Assembly: GCA_903927345.1 (NCBI GenBank)
Contig: CAIYMO010000031.1
Coordinates: forward strand, 62,001 to 126,000
DNA: 64,000 bases
Direction: 5' to 3'
Source: an uncultured Armatimonadota bacterium
GTDB lineage: Bacteria; Armatimonadota; Fimbriimonadia; Fimbriimonadales; Fimbriimonadaceae
Shown piece by piece: positions 1 to 8,551 of the stretch. The position numbers were made by a program, and so were the translations under genes. Position 1 is the first letter of the stretch. Every line of letters begins with the position of its first letter. A model generated the notes under the pieces. The model searched no databases, had not been told where the DNA came from, and saw only the letters and a list, made by a program, of their open reading frames with translations.

Positions 1-1
1 A

Positions 2-337
2 TCCGTCGTCCTTGCCTATCAAGGCGGTGCGATGATGCAACCCGCATCGGTTGGTCTAATCTTGTCGGCTTCCCAAATCCGAACAATGCAAAACACCGTG
101 ACCATCAAGGGGTTCTCACCCAACACCGAAAGCTTGGCTGCCGTCACGGTGAGCCCACAAGGTCGCAGAGGCTATAAGTTCGAAGGAGTCTCCTACCGAG
201 GCAACCAAGCGGTCGCACTCTTCTCTCGACCAACGACGACGCCTGATTCGAAATCGGAGACGTACTTGATCCGAGTTCCCCGCGGAGTCGGTTCGATCAT
301 CGTGGAAGACCTTCCGGCCAAACGCGCAACGCGCTAG
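2..337 (+). CDS. C-terminal end of a truncated hypothetical protein
   Basis: The reading frame is open to the left edge of the window, so the ATG used by the ORF track is probably internal and the true start lies outside. About 111 residues are visible. They look like a soluble beta-rich tail with many Thr, Ser and Val residues and no recognisable motif or membrane segment. The TAG stop shares the four bases CTAG with the convergent nitroreductase stop. I do not recognise the family. Confidence 0.6.
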   Translation, partial: SVVLAYQGGAMMQPASVGLILSASQIRTMQNTVTIKGFSPNTESLAAVTVSPQGRRGYKFEGVSYRGNQAVALFSRPTTTPDSKSETYLIRVPRGVGSIIVEDLPAKRATR

Positions 338-1128
338 CGCTTCGCCAGGCCTTGGGAGTGCAAAAAGTCGCTCAGTCGCTCGCGACCAGAGAGTCCCTCG
401 TCACGTGTGCGGGCCGCATTCTTCAGCGACCACGGCATGTCTGTCGCCATGCCTTGTGATCCAAAGAACTCGGCGGCGCGGGCGTCATATTCCGCCGGAT
501 CCAACTCCGCACCATAGACTTCTTCGAACCACACCTGATCCTGCCGTAAGCGCGGCTTGATCTCGGCATGTGCCGATTCCGCCGGAGTTCCAATGCACAA
601 GCCAAAGACTGGGGCAACGTGGGATGGTAATTGAAGAAGCTGCTTGATCGTGTCCGGCTGATTCCGCAATCCGCCGATATAACAAATTCCGAAGCCCAAG
701 GACTCCGCGGCGCAAACCATTCTCTCCGCTGCTAGTGCGGCATCGATAATTGCGACCGTGTACATCTCGATGGTGTCCAGTCCGCTGGGCACTTCTCCGG
801 CGTATTCAGCGGTGCGATGAAGGTCTGCGAGAAACGCAAAGAAAAGCGGAGCTGTGAGAACCTGTTTCTGACTCCCACACGCTTCCGCAACTGCCGCTCG
901 ACGCGTAGGGTCCTTGACCGAGATGACAGACCAAGTCTGCAGATTGCTGCTTGTTGCGGCTGATTGAGCTGCGGCAACGAGGCCCTGCACCATAGAATCG
1001 GGAATCTCTTCCTCCTTGAATCGGCGAACCGATCGGTGAGTCAGTAACGAGCCAATTTCATTGAGAGAAAATCCGGCTTCGGATCCAAATCGCTTCTGCC
1101 AAGCTTCTTCGAAGGTTTCGCCAAACAT
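334..1128 (-). CDS. Nitroreductase family protein (NfsA-like FMN oxidoreductase)
   Basis: The 264-residue protein has the nitroreductase fold signature. Near the N-terminus HRSVRRF matches the FMN-phosphate binding segment (HRSxRxF). It is followed by the ATSSNLQTWS segment and a central GFGICYIGGLRN segment typical of NfsA/flavin reductase proteins. Family members are cytoplasmic FMN enzymes that reduce nitro compounds, quinones or flavins with NAD(P)H; the substrate here cannot be told from sequence. Length is close to NfsA (about 240). It follows the small membrane protein gene by two bases and is probably the last gene of a three-gene minus-strand operon. It ends in a CTAG overlap with the convergent gene. 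Confidence 0.85.
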   Translation of the reverse strand: MFGETFEEAWQKRFGSEAGFSLNEIGSLLTHRSVRRFKEEEIPDSMVQGLVAAAQSAATSSNLQTWSVISVKDPTRRAAVAEACGSQKQVLTAPLFFAFLADLHRTAEYAGEVPSGLDTIEMYTVAIIDAALAAERMVCAAESLGFGICYIGGLRNQPDTIKQLLQLPSHVAPVFGLCIGTPAESAHAEIKPRLRQDQVWFEEVYGAELDPAEYDARAAEFFGSQGMATDMPWSLKNAARTRDEGLSGRERLSDFLHSQGLAKR

Positions 1129-1130
1129 GA

Positions 1131-1358
1131 CTAGCGAACGCCCTTTGCTTCGTGCTCTTTCATCCGATCCATCTCGATCTGTCGTTCCTTCTCGAGTGCT
1201 CGTTTACTCAACGCATTTCCCCAAGCCCGACCGCCATAGTACGTTGCAGCAAGGCAGAAGACAAAGAACAAGAGGGTGCCGATAAGCAGGCCAATCGCGA
1301 ATTTTTTGCCGTTGATCGGCTTCGGTGAATCAAATGTTCCCGGAATGTGTTCGCTCAT
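1131..1358 (-). CDS. Small single-pass membrane protein
   Basis: This 75-residue protein has a short hydrophilic N-terminus, one strong transmembrane segment at about residues 20-42 (KKFAIGLLIGTLLFFVFCLA) and a charged, probably helical C-terminus rich in Lys, Arg and Glu. Its ATG overlaps the TGA of the upstream rhomboid-like gene in an ATGA arrangement, which indicates translational coupling. No family is recognised. It may be an accessory of the rhomboid-like protein, but that is inference from position only. Confidence 0.7.
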   Translation of the reverse strand: MSEHIPGTFDSPKPINGKKFAIGLLIGTLLFFVFCLAATYYGGRAWGNALSKRALEKERQIEMDRMKEHEAKGVR

Positions 1359-2101
1359 TTTTTGTCGTCCTCTAAACTTCCCTCAAATAGTTTACGCAAC
1401 CTTTCGCGCTCGGCTCTCTCCTGTTCTCGTAAAAACACGTCGTTTAGGTAAGCGTCTTCCTTTTGTTTCTGAGCTTTGGTCGGTTTAGCGTTGCCCGCAA
1501 ATGTTCTCAACTGACCATATCGAATTGGCAATCGATTCGAGGCGTACAGATAAGCCAGCAAGCAACTGATGAGCGACAGTACACCAAGAGGTAAGTTCCC
1601 GGCCCCATAGGTGACCAATACGGAAGCTACGCCGAACCATCCGATCCACTTTGCCTTGACCGGAATCAGACCGAAAATCATAACCGTCGCTTCTGGTTGC
1701 CGCGTTGCCCAAATTACGGTTAGCGCGGAGTTCGGAATCAGAATCCCGTAAAGCCGCTGTTGAAAAATGACGAACGGCAAGAGGCTTACCACGATCAGAA
1801 CCGCAAGGATCATCCCGAACCGGGCGGTCGAATGGTCCCGCTCAACTGAACCACCAATCGACAACAGCCACAACGGCAAAAAGACGAGTCCAAGCGCGCC
1901 TAGATCGTTAACCAAAGGGTAGGTCACGGCCGTCCAGAACTTGGGCAACATGGACCCGTTGAACCCAAAATTGGACACCATCAACTGTTGCGACCCAAGT
2001 GTTAGAATCGCACCCAAAAGAACGAGTCCCGTCAAACCAAGCGTGACCGGAGTTCTTCGTCCAGCATCGCCAAAGAGTGTGCCGAGTTGCGGCGTAGCCA
2101 T
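1355..2101 (-). CDS. Rhomboid-superfamily (Derlin-like) multi-pass membrane protein
   Basis: This 248-residue protein has about five to six transmembrane segments and a charged cytoplasmic tail with a coiled-coil-like EQERAERERLRK stretch. The segment WATRQPEATVMIFGLIPVKA resembles the Derlin/rhomboid segment in which a W-x-R-x-NP motif precedes FFG-(L/I)-xP-(V/F)KA. The rhomboid GxSG serine and the later catalytic histidine are not evident, so it is likely a catalytically dead relative. A CATAAT hexamer lies 8 nt upstream of the ATG, so it is probably the first gene of the operon with the small membrane protein and the nitroreductase. The function is unknown. Confidence 0.7.
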   Translation of the reverse strand: MATPQLGTLFGDAGRRTPVTLGLTGLVLLGAILTLGSQQLMVSNFGFNGSMLPKFWTAVTYPLVNDLGALGLVFLPLWLLSIGGSVERDHSTARFGMILAVLIVVSLLPFVIFQQRLYGILIPNSALTVIWATRQPEATVMIFGLIPVKAKWIGWFGVASVLVTYGAGNLPLGVLSLISCLLAYLYASNRLPIRYGQLRTFAGNAKPTKAQKQKEDAYLNDVFLREQERAERERLRKLFEGSLEDDKK

Positions 2102-2109
2102 ATGTTCCT

Positions 2110-2115
2110 ATTATG
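2110..2115 (-). promoter_or_regulatory. -10-like hexamer before the rhomboid-like gene
   Basis: On the minus strand CATAAT is followed by 8 nt and then the ATG, which fits the short- or no-leader promoter pattern seen across the window. No clear -35 element is visible. Confidence 0.4.
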
Positions 2116-2216
2116 GTTCAACGTCTCAATTCGCTTATGATTCAGTCAAATTCCTGAATCTCTACTGTTTTGTGTAGTTTCATGAAACGGCACGCCGACT
2201 TTTCTCGTTAGTAAAA

Positions 2217-2330
2217 CGCGAAAGGGAGTAACCGCTCGGGCTTGCCCGAGACATGGATTCGTCAGTACGGGTGAACGCCCCGGATTCATGAGCCACCAAG
2301 AGATTGGTGCTGCGCGGTGAGACTTTTGGG
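2217..2330 (+). promoter_or_regulatory. yybP-ykoY (Mn2+) riboswitch candidate
   Basis: The leader of the TolC gene carries the two conserved strands of the yybP-ykoY aptamer. The 5' strand is AAAGGGAGTAACC (family consensus AAAGGGGAGUAgc) and the 3' strand is GGTGAGACTTTT (family consensus cGAGACuUU). Between them is a multi-branch junction. AAAG (2221-2224) pairs with CTTT, and ACCGC (2231-2235) pairs with GCGGT. There is a CTCGGG/CCCGAG hairpin, a ten-pair stem from CATGGATTCG to CGGATTCATG whose loop holds the expected CGTCAGTACG (metal-binding L3), and a CACCAA/TTGGTG hairpin. Downstream, GGGCGA (2331-2336) can pair with TCGCCC (2371-2376) next to the GAGG ribosome site, suggesting translational control. 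One G is missing from the usual GGGG tract. Confidence 0.8.
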
Positions 2331-2381
2331 GGGCGAAACAGCCTGTTTGTTTCGTCACATCTTGTTGAGGTCGCCCACTAG

Positions 2382-3767
2382 TTGAATCTATCTTTTCTTG
2401 CTGCCGTACTCAATGTGCTGAATCCGTCTCAGGCAAATCTGAATCTAGATGCTGTCTTAAGAGATGTTGACCGAGCATTTCCAAAGCTCATGGCAACCCG
2501 ACTTGAAGCGGCGGTTGCACGAGCCAAGAGCCAAGAAAAGCGCGGAGCATTCGATCCAGTGCTGTCTTTCGATACCGAGTTCTTACGATACAACTCGTCA
2601 AGTGACCCCGGCAAGGCAAAGACGACCTCGATGTCTGACGCCGTCGTCGAAGTCCTCGACCGAAGCGGTGTCAAGTTCTCCGTTGGCGGCAGGCTCAACC
2701 GTGGCGCAGTAAAATCTCCCGCCTCCTTTACTGGCTCATCCGGGGAGTACTTCGTCTCGGCAAAGATCCCTCTACTGAGAGACCGGATCAATAACGCCAA
2801 AACTGTCGCCGAACAACAAGCCCTCCTCGGCGAGCCAATTGCCGACCAGTTCATCCGCGAAGCGCAGCTTGGACTCTTCGAAAAAGCCGGAGCCGCATAC
2901 TGGGAACTCGTCGGCGCCAAAGCCAAGCTGGATGTCGCGGCAAGACTTCTCAAAGTAGCAACCGACCGAGCCGAATACATCCGAGAGCGAATTGCAAAAG
3001 GAGCAAATCCTCCGATCGACCAGCAGGAAGCCAACGCCGAGGTTGCCCGGCGGCAAGGCGGGTTGGACAAGGCAGAGCGTGACGTCCAAAAGGCGGAGAT
3101 CAAACTCGGTCTTTACCGCTGGCGAGAGGATGGTTCCACAATCGATGTCTCACGAACTCAGGTCAATGTCTCAGACTTGGAAGGTCGTTCAGCTGTTGTT
3201 GACGCCAAGAAGGCCCGAGACACCGCCACCCAAGATCGCCCAGAACTACTCGCTCTCCGACTGAGCCAGCAAGTACTGGGTCTAGAACTCGGTCTTGCGC
3301 AAAACGATCGGAAGCCGGGACTCGATTTGGTTATTGGCCCAGGCCTTGATCTTGGGGCCGATTCGATCGGAAACACGATGAAGGCCGGCGTGTTCTACAC
3401 AATTCCGTTACGGCAGAACTCCGCCGACGGTCGGATCAATGCCACTAAGTCCAAGCTCCAGAAACTGGACTTGGAATACAAGCAGCTTGAGCGAGCGGTC
3501 CAGATCGAGGTCAACGACGCCCTCTCGGCCCTCGCTCAAACTGAAAAACGAGTCGGTGCTGCTGTCGAAGAGGTCGCGGCGAACTTAGCCGTCGAAGAGG
3601 GAGAAAAAATCAAGTTTCTAGAAGGTGCAAGCACCCTGTTCCTCGTCAACCAACGAGAACGAGCACGGGCAGAATCGGAGTCAAGGCTAATCGAGGTCAA
3701 AGTTGAGCTTCAGCTCGCTCGACTTGCCTTACTTGCCTCGACCGCACAGCTAGGAGGTGCCAAATGA
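2382..3767 (+). CDS. TolC-family outer membrane efflux protein
   Basis: This 461-residue protein starts at TTG with GAGG about 11 nt upstream. It shows the outer membrane efflux protein (OEP) pattern: long amphipathic helices, an internal repeat of about 200 residues and the recurring LGLELGLAQNDRKPGLDL type segment that precedes the barrel strands. The N-terminal hydrophobic stretch is short, so the signal peptide is weak or the start is misplaced. It would form the outer-membrane exit duct. The stop overlaps the ABC transporter ATG (ATGA), and the membrane-fusion gene follows, giving a complete tripartite exporter in one operon behind the metal riboswitch candidate. Confidence 0.85.
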   Translation: MNLSFLAAVLNVLNPSQANLNLDAVLRDVDRAFPKLMATRLEAAVARAKSQEKRGAFDPVLSFDTEFLRYNSSSDPGKAKTTSMSDAVVEVLDRSGVKFSVGGRLNRGAVKSPASFTGSSGEYFVSAKIPLLRDRINNAKTVAEQQALLGEPIADQFIREAQLGLFEKAGAAYWELVGAKAKLDVAARLLKVATDRAEYIRERIAKGANPPIDQQEANAEVARRQGGLDKAERDVQKAEIKLGLYRWREDGSTIDVSRTQVNVSDLEGRSAVVDAKKARDTATQDRPELLALRLSQQVLGLELGLAQNDRKPGLDLVIGPGLDLGADSIGNTMKAGVFYTIPLRQNSADGRINATKSKLQKLDLEYKQLERAVQIEVNDALSALAQTEKRVGAAVEEVAANLAVEEGEKIKFLEGASTLFLVNQRERARAESESRLIEVKVELQLARLALLASTAQLGGAK

Positions 3768-5518
3768 TCAAAGTCTCGCCATTGAAACGCGTAGGGAATC
3801 TGTTGGTTCATGAACGGAGCGAGCTCTGGGTCCTCCTGACATACACAATCACCCTGGTCATCTTCTCGTTGCTCATTCCGTTAGCGATGAACGCGTTGGT
3901 GAACTCAGTCGCAGCTGGTCTCTTCGTTCAGCCGGTTGTGATCCTGGCCCTCCTCGTCTTTGGCGCGCTCTTTATGGGCGGTGTCATGCAGATGATGCAA
4001 CTCAACTTAGTTGAGGCGATTCAACAGCGGATCTTTGCCGAAAATGCAATGAAGATCGCCGACGTACTTGCCCGAGCATGTCCCCGAAGTCTCCGCGCCG
4101 AGTACATCCCCGAACTCGTCAATCGCTTCTTTGACGTTCTCACTGTCCAAAAGGCGGTTGCGAAGCTGCTTGTCGACGGCGCGACTGCGGTTGTCCAAGC
4201 CGTCCTCGGTCTTGCCATTCTGGGCTTTTATAGCCCTGGTCTTTTGCTTCTTGACTTGATCCTCATTGTTGGACTTCTGGTGATCACGGTTGTCTTTGGT
4301 GCAGGCGGGCTCCGAACGTCGATTGTTGAGTCGAAAGAGAAGTATCACGTCGCGGATTGGCTCGAAGACATCGCGCGCTGCAATGTCTCTCTCAAAGTCC
4401 ACGGTAATCGAGACTATCTAACTCACCGAGCGGACGATTCTGTTCTGCGATACATCAAGCAACGGCAACAACACTACGCCGTCACGATTCGGCAGGCCGG
4501 TAGCTTCTACTTCTTCCAAGCTGTCGTACAAGCATCCGCCCTCGCAGGTGGAGGTTGGCAAGTGATCAACGGCGAGCTCACTCTGGGACAACTCGTCGCC
4601 GCTCAGATTATCATCACCACAGTTCTTGCCGCGCTTGAAAAGCTCGTCCGGCAGTCGGACGTATTCTTTGATCTCCTCACGGGCCTCGATAAGGTTGGTC
4701 ACGTCGCCGACATCGAAACCGAACGCACTGGCGGCAGAGAACTCCCCCATCCTGATCAATCCAAGGGCCTCGAAGTGATCTGCCGGAACGTTCGATTCCA
4801 CTATGATGCTCTCAACCCCATTCTCAATGGAATCGATCTGATTCTGAACGCTGGCGAGCGAGTCTCTCTAGTCGGAGCAAGTGGTGCGGGCAAGAGCACC
4901 CTCGGAGCGCTACTCTGTGGCCTCGACGACCCCTCTCATGGAACCATCGAACTCGACGGCGTTGAGTCAAGAACCCTGTCTCTCGACTCACTCAGAAGCC
5001 ACGTCTCCATGATCGGCTACGAAAACGAACTATTCGACGGGACCATCGAAGAGAATATCCTGGTCGGTCGCGAGCACATCTCACCGCAAGATGTCCGATG
5101 GGCGCTAGACGTATCGCAGCTCACTGACGAACTCTCCGAAATGCCCGATGGCCTACGAACCAAGGTGATTTCGATGGGCAAAAACCTCTCTCGAGGTCAA
5201 GTGCAACGGCTCCTCATTGCGCGAGCAATTGTCGGTCGCCCTCGGCTTCTCATCCTCGACGAAGCGTTCACCGGGATTGACGAGCGCCAAACTCTGAAAA
5301 TCCTCGACGCGATCTTCAAGGAGTCCAATCATTGGACGATTATCGATATCTCACACGACCCTGAGGTGGTTCTCCGGTCCGACAAAATATATGTGCTCCA
5401 AGATGGCATTATCATGGAGGCGGGTCAGGCTCTTCAACTGTCGAACAACGAGTTTGGCTCGTTCTGCCAGCTGTTCCCCAGGCTCAGCCGCCAAATCCGA
5501 ATGGGAGGTGCGAACTAA
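3764..5518 (+). CDS. ABC exporter, fused permease and ATPase
   Basis: This 584-residue half-transporter has about five or six transmembrane helices in residues 1-300 and an ATPase domain from about residue 335. Walker A is GASGAGKST near residue 371, the signature is LSRGQ (instead of LSGGQ) near 475, and Walker B is LLILDEAF near 492, followed by the switch histidine in ISHDP. The architecture matches type I secretion or small-molecule exporters that dimerise. No C39 peptidase domain is present, so it is not a bacteriocin-processing transporter. It overlaps the TolC gene by 4 nt, and the HlyD gene starts directly after its stop. The substrate is unknown; the upstream Mn2+-type riboswitch hints at metal-linked expression. 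Confidence 0.9.
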   Translation: MIKVSPLKRVGNLLVHERSELWVLLTYTITLVIFSLLIPLAMNALVNSVAAGLFVQPVVILALLVFGALFMGGVMQMMQLNLVEAIQQRIFAENAMKIADVLARACPRSLRAEYIPELVNRFFDVLTVQKAVAKLLVDGATAVVQAVLGLAILGFYSPGLLLLDLILIVGLLVITVVFGAGGLRTSIVESKEKYHVADWLEDIARCNVSLKVHGNRDYLTHRADDSVLRYIKQRQQHYAVTIRQAGSFYFFQAVVQASALAGGGWQVINGELTLGQLVAAQIIITTVLAALEKLVRQSDVFFDLLTGLDKVGHVADIETERTGGRELPHPDQSKGLEVICRNVRFHYDALNPILNGIDLILNAGERVSLVGASGAGKSTLGALLCGLDDPSHGTIELDGVESRTLSLDSLRSHVSMIGYENELFDGTIEENILVGREHISPQDVRWALDVSQLTDELSEMPDGLRTKVISMGKNLSRGQVQRLLIARAIVGRPRLLILDEAFTGIDERQTLKILDAIFKESNHWTIIDISHDPEVVLRSDKIYVLQDGIIMEAGQALQLSNNEFGSFCQLFPRLSRQIRMGGAN

Positions 5519-7150
5519 ATGCGACGCGCGTTAAAGGAAGTTAGGTCAAAGTCGTCAGGAAAGCGAATTGCCCGAGTAATCCTGTTCCTTCTGGTGCTCT
5601 CAATTCTCATCCTGTGGCTTGTGCCCTGGCAGCAAACCATTGTGGGAGGGGGGCAAGTCTCGGTCTTCAACCCCGCCTTTCGGCCCCAAACGATTGAAGC
5701 CCAGATTCCCGGAAGGATCGTCAAATGGAACGTATCCGAAGGACAGTTTGTCAAGGAAGGGGACGTCTTAGCGGAGATCGAAGACATTGATCAAAAATTC
5801 CTCGATCCAGAAATCGAGCAGAGAATGTCCGGTCAGCAATCGGCCCTCACTCAGAGCCAAGAGTCCGAATCAGCCCGAATCGCTCGCATCACCTCGCAGG
5901 TCGGCGAAGTTCGCTCCTCTAAGATTCAGCAGCTCAAGAACGCTAACGAGCGCATTAGCCAAGCCGAGAACCGACTGAAGGCATCAAAAGCAGCGCAGGC
6001 TCAAGCTGAGCAGAACCTTAAGGCCTTCATCAAAGTCGCAAAGGCTTCTGCAGAGCAACGAAAGCTCCAAGCCCAAGATATCGTCCGCCAAAATGAGCAA
6101 CTGTTGATCACAGCCCGGCAACAATTCGAAGTTGAGAAGAAAAACTTCGACCGAGTTTCATACTTGGCGAGCAAGGGCCTCGAATCCACCCGAAACTTTG
6201 AACTTGCTGAAGCGAGCCAAGTCGCCGCCCAAGCCCGGGTTAAGCAACTTGAAGAGACCGTTGCCGCAGCAAAGCGGACAGTCGCCCTCGGCGCGCTCGG
6301 CCAAGACCAAGCTGAAATCGACATCGCGCGTCAACGCGAAGCGGTAACCCAGGCAAAAGAAGGCGTCCTCGCGGCAGATCGGGATGTCTCCATCGCAAAG
6401 AATGATCTCGTCCGAATCGAGAACGATGCAAGCGCCACCATCGCGAGCCTAGAGGCCTCCCTGCAAAGCGCAGAGAGCACGAGAGCCAAAGCCTCCTCTG
6501 ATCTCGAAAAGATCAAACTGGAATCGGCTAACGTAACCGGTCGACGCAACCAAGCGCAAATCAAAGCCCCTGCCTCTGGACGATTGATCAATATCGCCCG
6601 GTTCGGCGCAGGTTCAACGGTAAAAGCTGGTGATGTCCTTGCCACGATCGCCCCCGAAACGAAAGATCGTATCGTCGAGATGTTGGTTACCGACAACGAC
6701 GTGCGCTTCATCAGTCTCGGACGCCCTGTCCGGCTGCAGTTCGCCGGATACCCTGCAGTTCAGTTCTCAGGCGCTCCCGGAGTCTCTGTCGGTACCTTCG
6801 GTGGAACGGTCCAATTCATCGACCCCGTCGACGACGGATCCTCGCGATTCCGGGTCCTGGTCAAAGAAGCTCAGCACGTGTTGCCGGGTGGAAAGAAAGA
6901 TGGTCCCTGGCCCCCCTCTGAAAATCTGCGCCCTGGCGCCGAAGCCGTCGGATGGATCATGCTCGATACTGTCCCACTTGGCTTCGAACTCTGGCGACAG
7001 TTCAACAACTTCCCGCCGAGAATTCCAAAGGGTGACCCGTTGCTCGGAAAGGCCGGAAAGAAGGAAAGCACGGACCAAAAGGTCAAAGTCGACAAGGAAG
7101 ACAAAGCCGACTACCTCAGCCCAACCATCAAGGTGAAGGTAAAGCGATAA
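5519..7150 (+). CDS. HlyD-family membrane fusion (periplasmic adaptor) protein
   Basis: This 543-residue protein has one N-terminal membrane anchor (about residues 19-40, LFLLVLSILILWLVPW). A first half of a lipoyl/biotinyl-like domain follows (IPGRIVKWNVSEGQFVKEGD). Next comes a very long alpha-helical coiled coil (about 100-345), then the second lipoyl half (IKAPASGRLINIARFGAG) and a beta-barrel region. The Lys-rich C-terminal tail is unusual. It should bridge the ABC permease and the TolC duct. The ATG follows the ABC stop codon without a gap (TAAATG). The long hairpin suggests a tall adaptor as in type I secretion. Confidence 0.88.
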   Translation: MRRALKEVRSKSSGKRIARVILFLLVLSILILWLVPWQQTIVGGGQVSVFNPAFRPQTIEAQIPGRIVKWNVSEGQFVKEGDVLAEIEDIDQKFLDPEIEQRMSGQQSALTQSQESESARIARITSQVGEVRSSKIQQLKNANERISQAENRLKASKAAQAQAEQNLKAFIKVAKASAEQRKLQAQDIVRQNEQLLITARQQFEVEKKNFDRVSYLASKGLESTRNFELAEASQVAAQARVKQLEETVAAAKRTVALGALGQDQAEIDIARQREAVTQAKEGVLAADRDVSIAKNDLVRIENDASATIASLEASLQSAESTRAKASSDLEKIKLESANVTGRRNQAQIKAPASGRLINIARFGAGSTVKAGDVLATIAPETKDRIVEMLVTDNDVRFISLGRPVRLQFAGYPAVQFSGAPGVSVGTFGGTVQFIDPVDDGSSRFRVLVKEAQHVLPGGKKDGPWPPSENLRPGAEAVGWIMLDTVPLGFELWRQFNNFPPRIPKGDPLLGKAGKKESTDQKVKVDKEDKADYLSPTIKVKVKR

Positions 7151-7153
7151 ACT
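7148..7153 (+). promoter_or_regulatory. Leaderless-type -10 element for queC
   Basis: TAAACT is followed by exactly 6 nt and then the queC ATG. The hexamer overlaps the stop codon of the HlyD gene, so queC may have its own promoter despite the 9-nt gap. Confidence 0.5.
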
Positions 7154-7159
7154 AATCGC

Positions 7160-7852
7160 ATGGCTCGTTGTGCGGTAGTTCTTCTTTCAGGCGGACTCGA
7201 TTCCGCCACCGCTCTCTCTATCGCAAGAGCAGAGGGGTTCGAAACCTACGCGATGTCGTTTGACTATGGGCAACGACATCGCGTAGAGCTCCAACTCGCT
7301 GGCGAGCAAGCACGCCTTCAAAAGGCATCGAAGCACATCTCGGTCATGATTGACCTCCGCCAGTTCGGTGGCTCGGCCCTCACCGACGCGATGGAAGTCC
7401 CCAAGGACCGGAGTGAATCCGAGATGGAATCGGAAATCCCGATCACCTATGTCCCTGCCCGAAACACCGTCTTCCTCTCCTATGCCCTCGCATGGGCAGA
7501 GGTGCTGGGTGCGCTCGACATCTTCATCGGCGTCAACGCAGTTGACTACTCTGGCTACCCAGACTGCCGACCGGAGTTCATCTCTGCCTACGAAGAGATG
7601 GCGAATCTAGCTACCAAGGCCGGAGTCGAAGGAAAAGGCCTCACCATCCATACCCCGCTAATCGACCTTAGAAAATCTGAAATCATCGCCACGGGCCTAG
7701 CGAAAGGTGTCGATTACTCCCTCACCTCAAGTTGTTACGATCCTTCACCCGAAGGGAAGCCCTGCCGTCGCTGCGATTCTTGCCAAATACGAGAAAAGGG
7801 ATTCGCTATGCTCGGCCTCACAGACCCCCTGGTGAAAAAATTTGAAGGTTAA
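7160..7852 (+). CDS. queC: 7-cyano-7-deazaguanine synthase QueC
   Basis: This 230-residue protein begins with the PP-loop ATPase motif [12 protein letters not shown] (about residues 7-18). Near the C-terminus are four zinc-ligand cysteines ([19 protein letters not shown]). QueC converts 7-carboxy-7-deazaguanine, ATP and ammonia to preQ0 in queuosine synthesis in the cytoplasm. Length is normal for the family. The stop overlaps the start of queE by 11 nt. queD and queF are not in the window. A TAAACT element sits 6 nt before the ATG. Confidence 0.97.
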   Translation: MARCAVVLLSGGLDSATALSIARAEGFETYAMSFDYGQRHRVELQLAGEQARLQKASKHISVMIDLRQFGGSALTDAMEVPKDRSESEMESEIPITYVPARNTVFLSYALAWAEVLGALDIFIGVNAVDYSGYPDCRPEFISAYEEMANLATKAGVEGKGLTIHTPLIDLRKSEIIATGLAKGVDYSLTSSCYDPSPEGKPCRRCDSCQIREKGFAMLGLTDPLVKKFEG

Positions 7853-8528
7853 GGTCTCCGAGATCTTCCACTCCGTTCAAGGCGAAGGTCTCCTCGCCGG
7901 AGTCCCATCGACCTTCGTCCGCCTCTCCGGCTGCAATCTCCGCTGCACTTGGTGTGACACGCCCTACGCCAGCTGGAACCCCGAAGGCGACAGCATGGAA
8001 GCGAACGAGATCGTCGACAGAATTGTCGAAGGTGGTCTCAACCACGTCGTCCTGACCGGCGGCGAGCCCATGCTGTTCGAGGCAACCGAACTCATCTCCC
8101 AAGCCTGCCACGACCTCGGCAAGCACGTCACTATCGAAACCGCCGGAACAATCAGTCGAAAAGTTCACTGCGACCTGATGTCGATCAGCCCAAAGCTTAA
8201 GAACTCTGTTCCTACCGAATCTCCAGATTGGGCATCGCGACACGATCAGCTCCGCATCCAAATTCCCGTGCTTGCCCAGCTCCTCAACGACTTCGATCAC
8301 CAACTCAAATTCGTTGTAACAAGCGCCACAGACCTCCTCGAAATCGATCAAATTCTGGAGCAACTGCCCCCCATCCAGCCCTCCAGAGTCCTCGTCATGC
8401 CCGAGGGTCGCGATTCCCAGAAGCTGTGGCAAAGCGCGCGCGAGCTTGTCCCGCTTGTTATGGAGCGCAATTGGCGCCTAGCCCCCCGGATGCAGATCGA
8501 CCTCTTCGGGGACACGAAAGGAACCTAA
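7842..8528 (+). CDS. queE: 7-carboxy-7-deazaguanine synthase QueE
   Basis: This radical SAM protein of 228 residues carries the [4Fe-4S] motif C-x3-C-x2-C ([15 protein letters not shown], cysteines 31, 35 and 38), the GGEPM SAM-binding segment and the FHSVQGEG segment typical of QueE. It contracts the ring of 6-carboxytetrahydropterin to give the substrate of QueC, so the pair forms consecutive pathway steps. The start is TTG inside the end of queC; no other in-frame start would keep the conserved N-terminus. Confidence 0.96.
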   Translation: MKVKVSEIFHSVQGEGLLAGVPSTFVRLSGCNLRCTWCDTPYASWNPEGDSMEANEIVDRIVEGGLNHVVLTGGEPMLFEATELISQACHDLGKHVTIETAGTISRKVHCDLMSISPKLKNSVPTESPDWASRHDQLRIQIPVLAQLLNDFDHQLKFVVTSATDLLEIDQILEQLPPIQPSRVLVMPEGRDSQKLWQSARELVPLVMERNWRLAPRMQIDLFGDTKGT

Positions 8529-8551
8529 ACGGGTACCATTATGGTTCCGAA

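Noticed and set aside
8228-8551. N-terminal extension of MetK in the ORF track
   Set aside because: It overlaps queE in another frame; MetK homology begins at the ATG at 8552.
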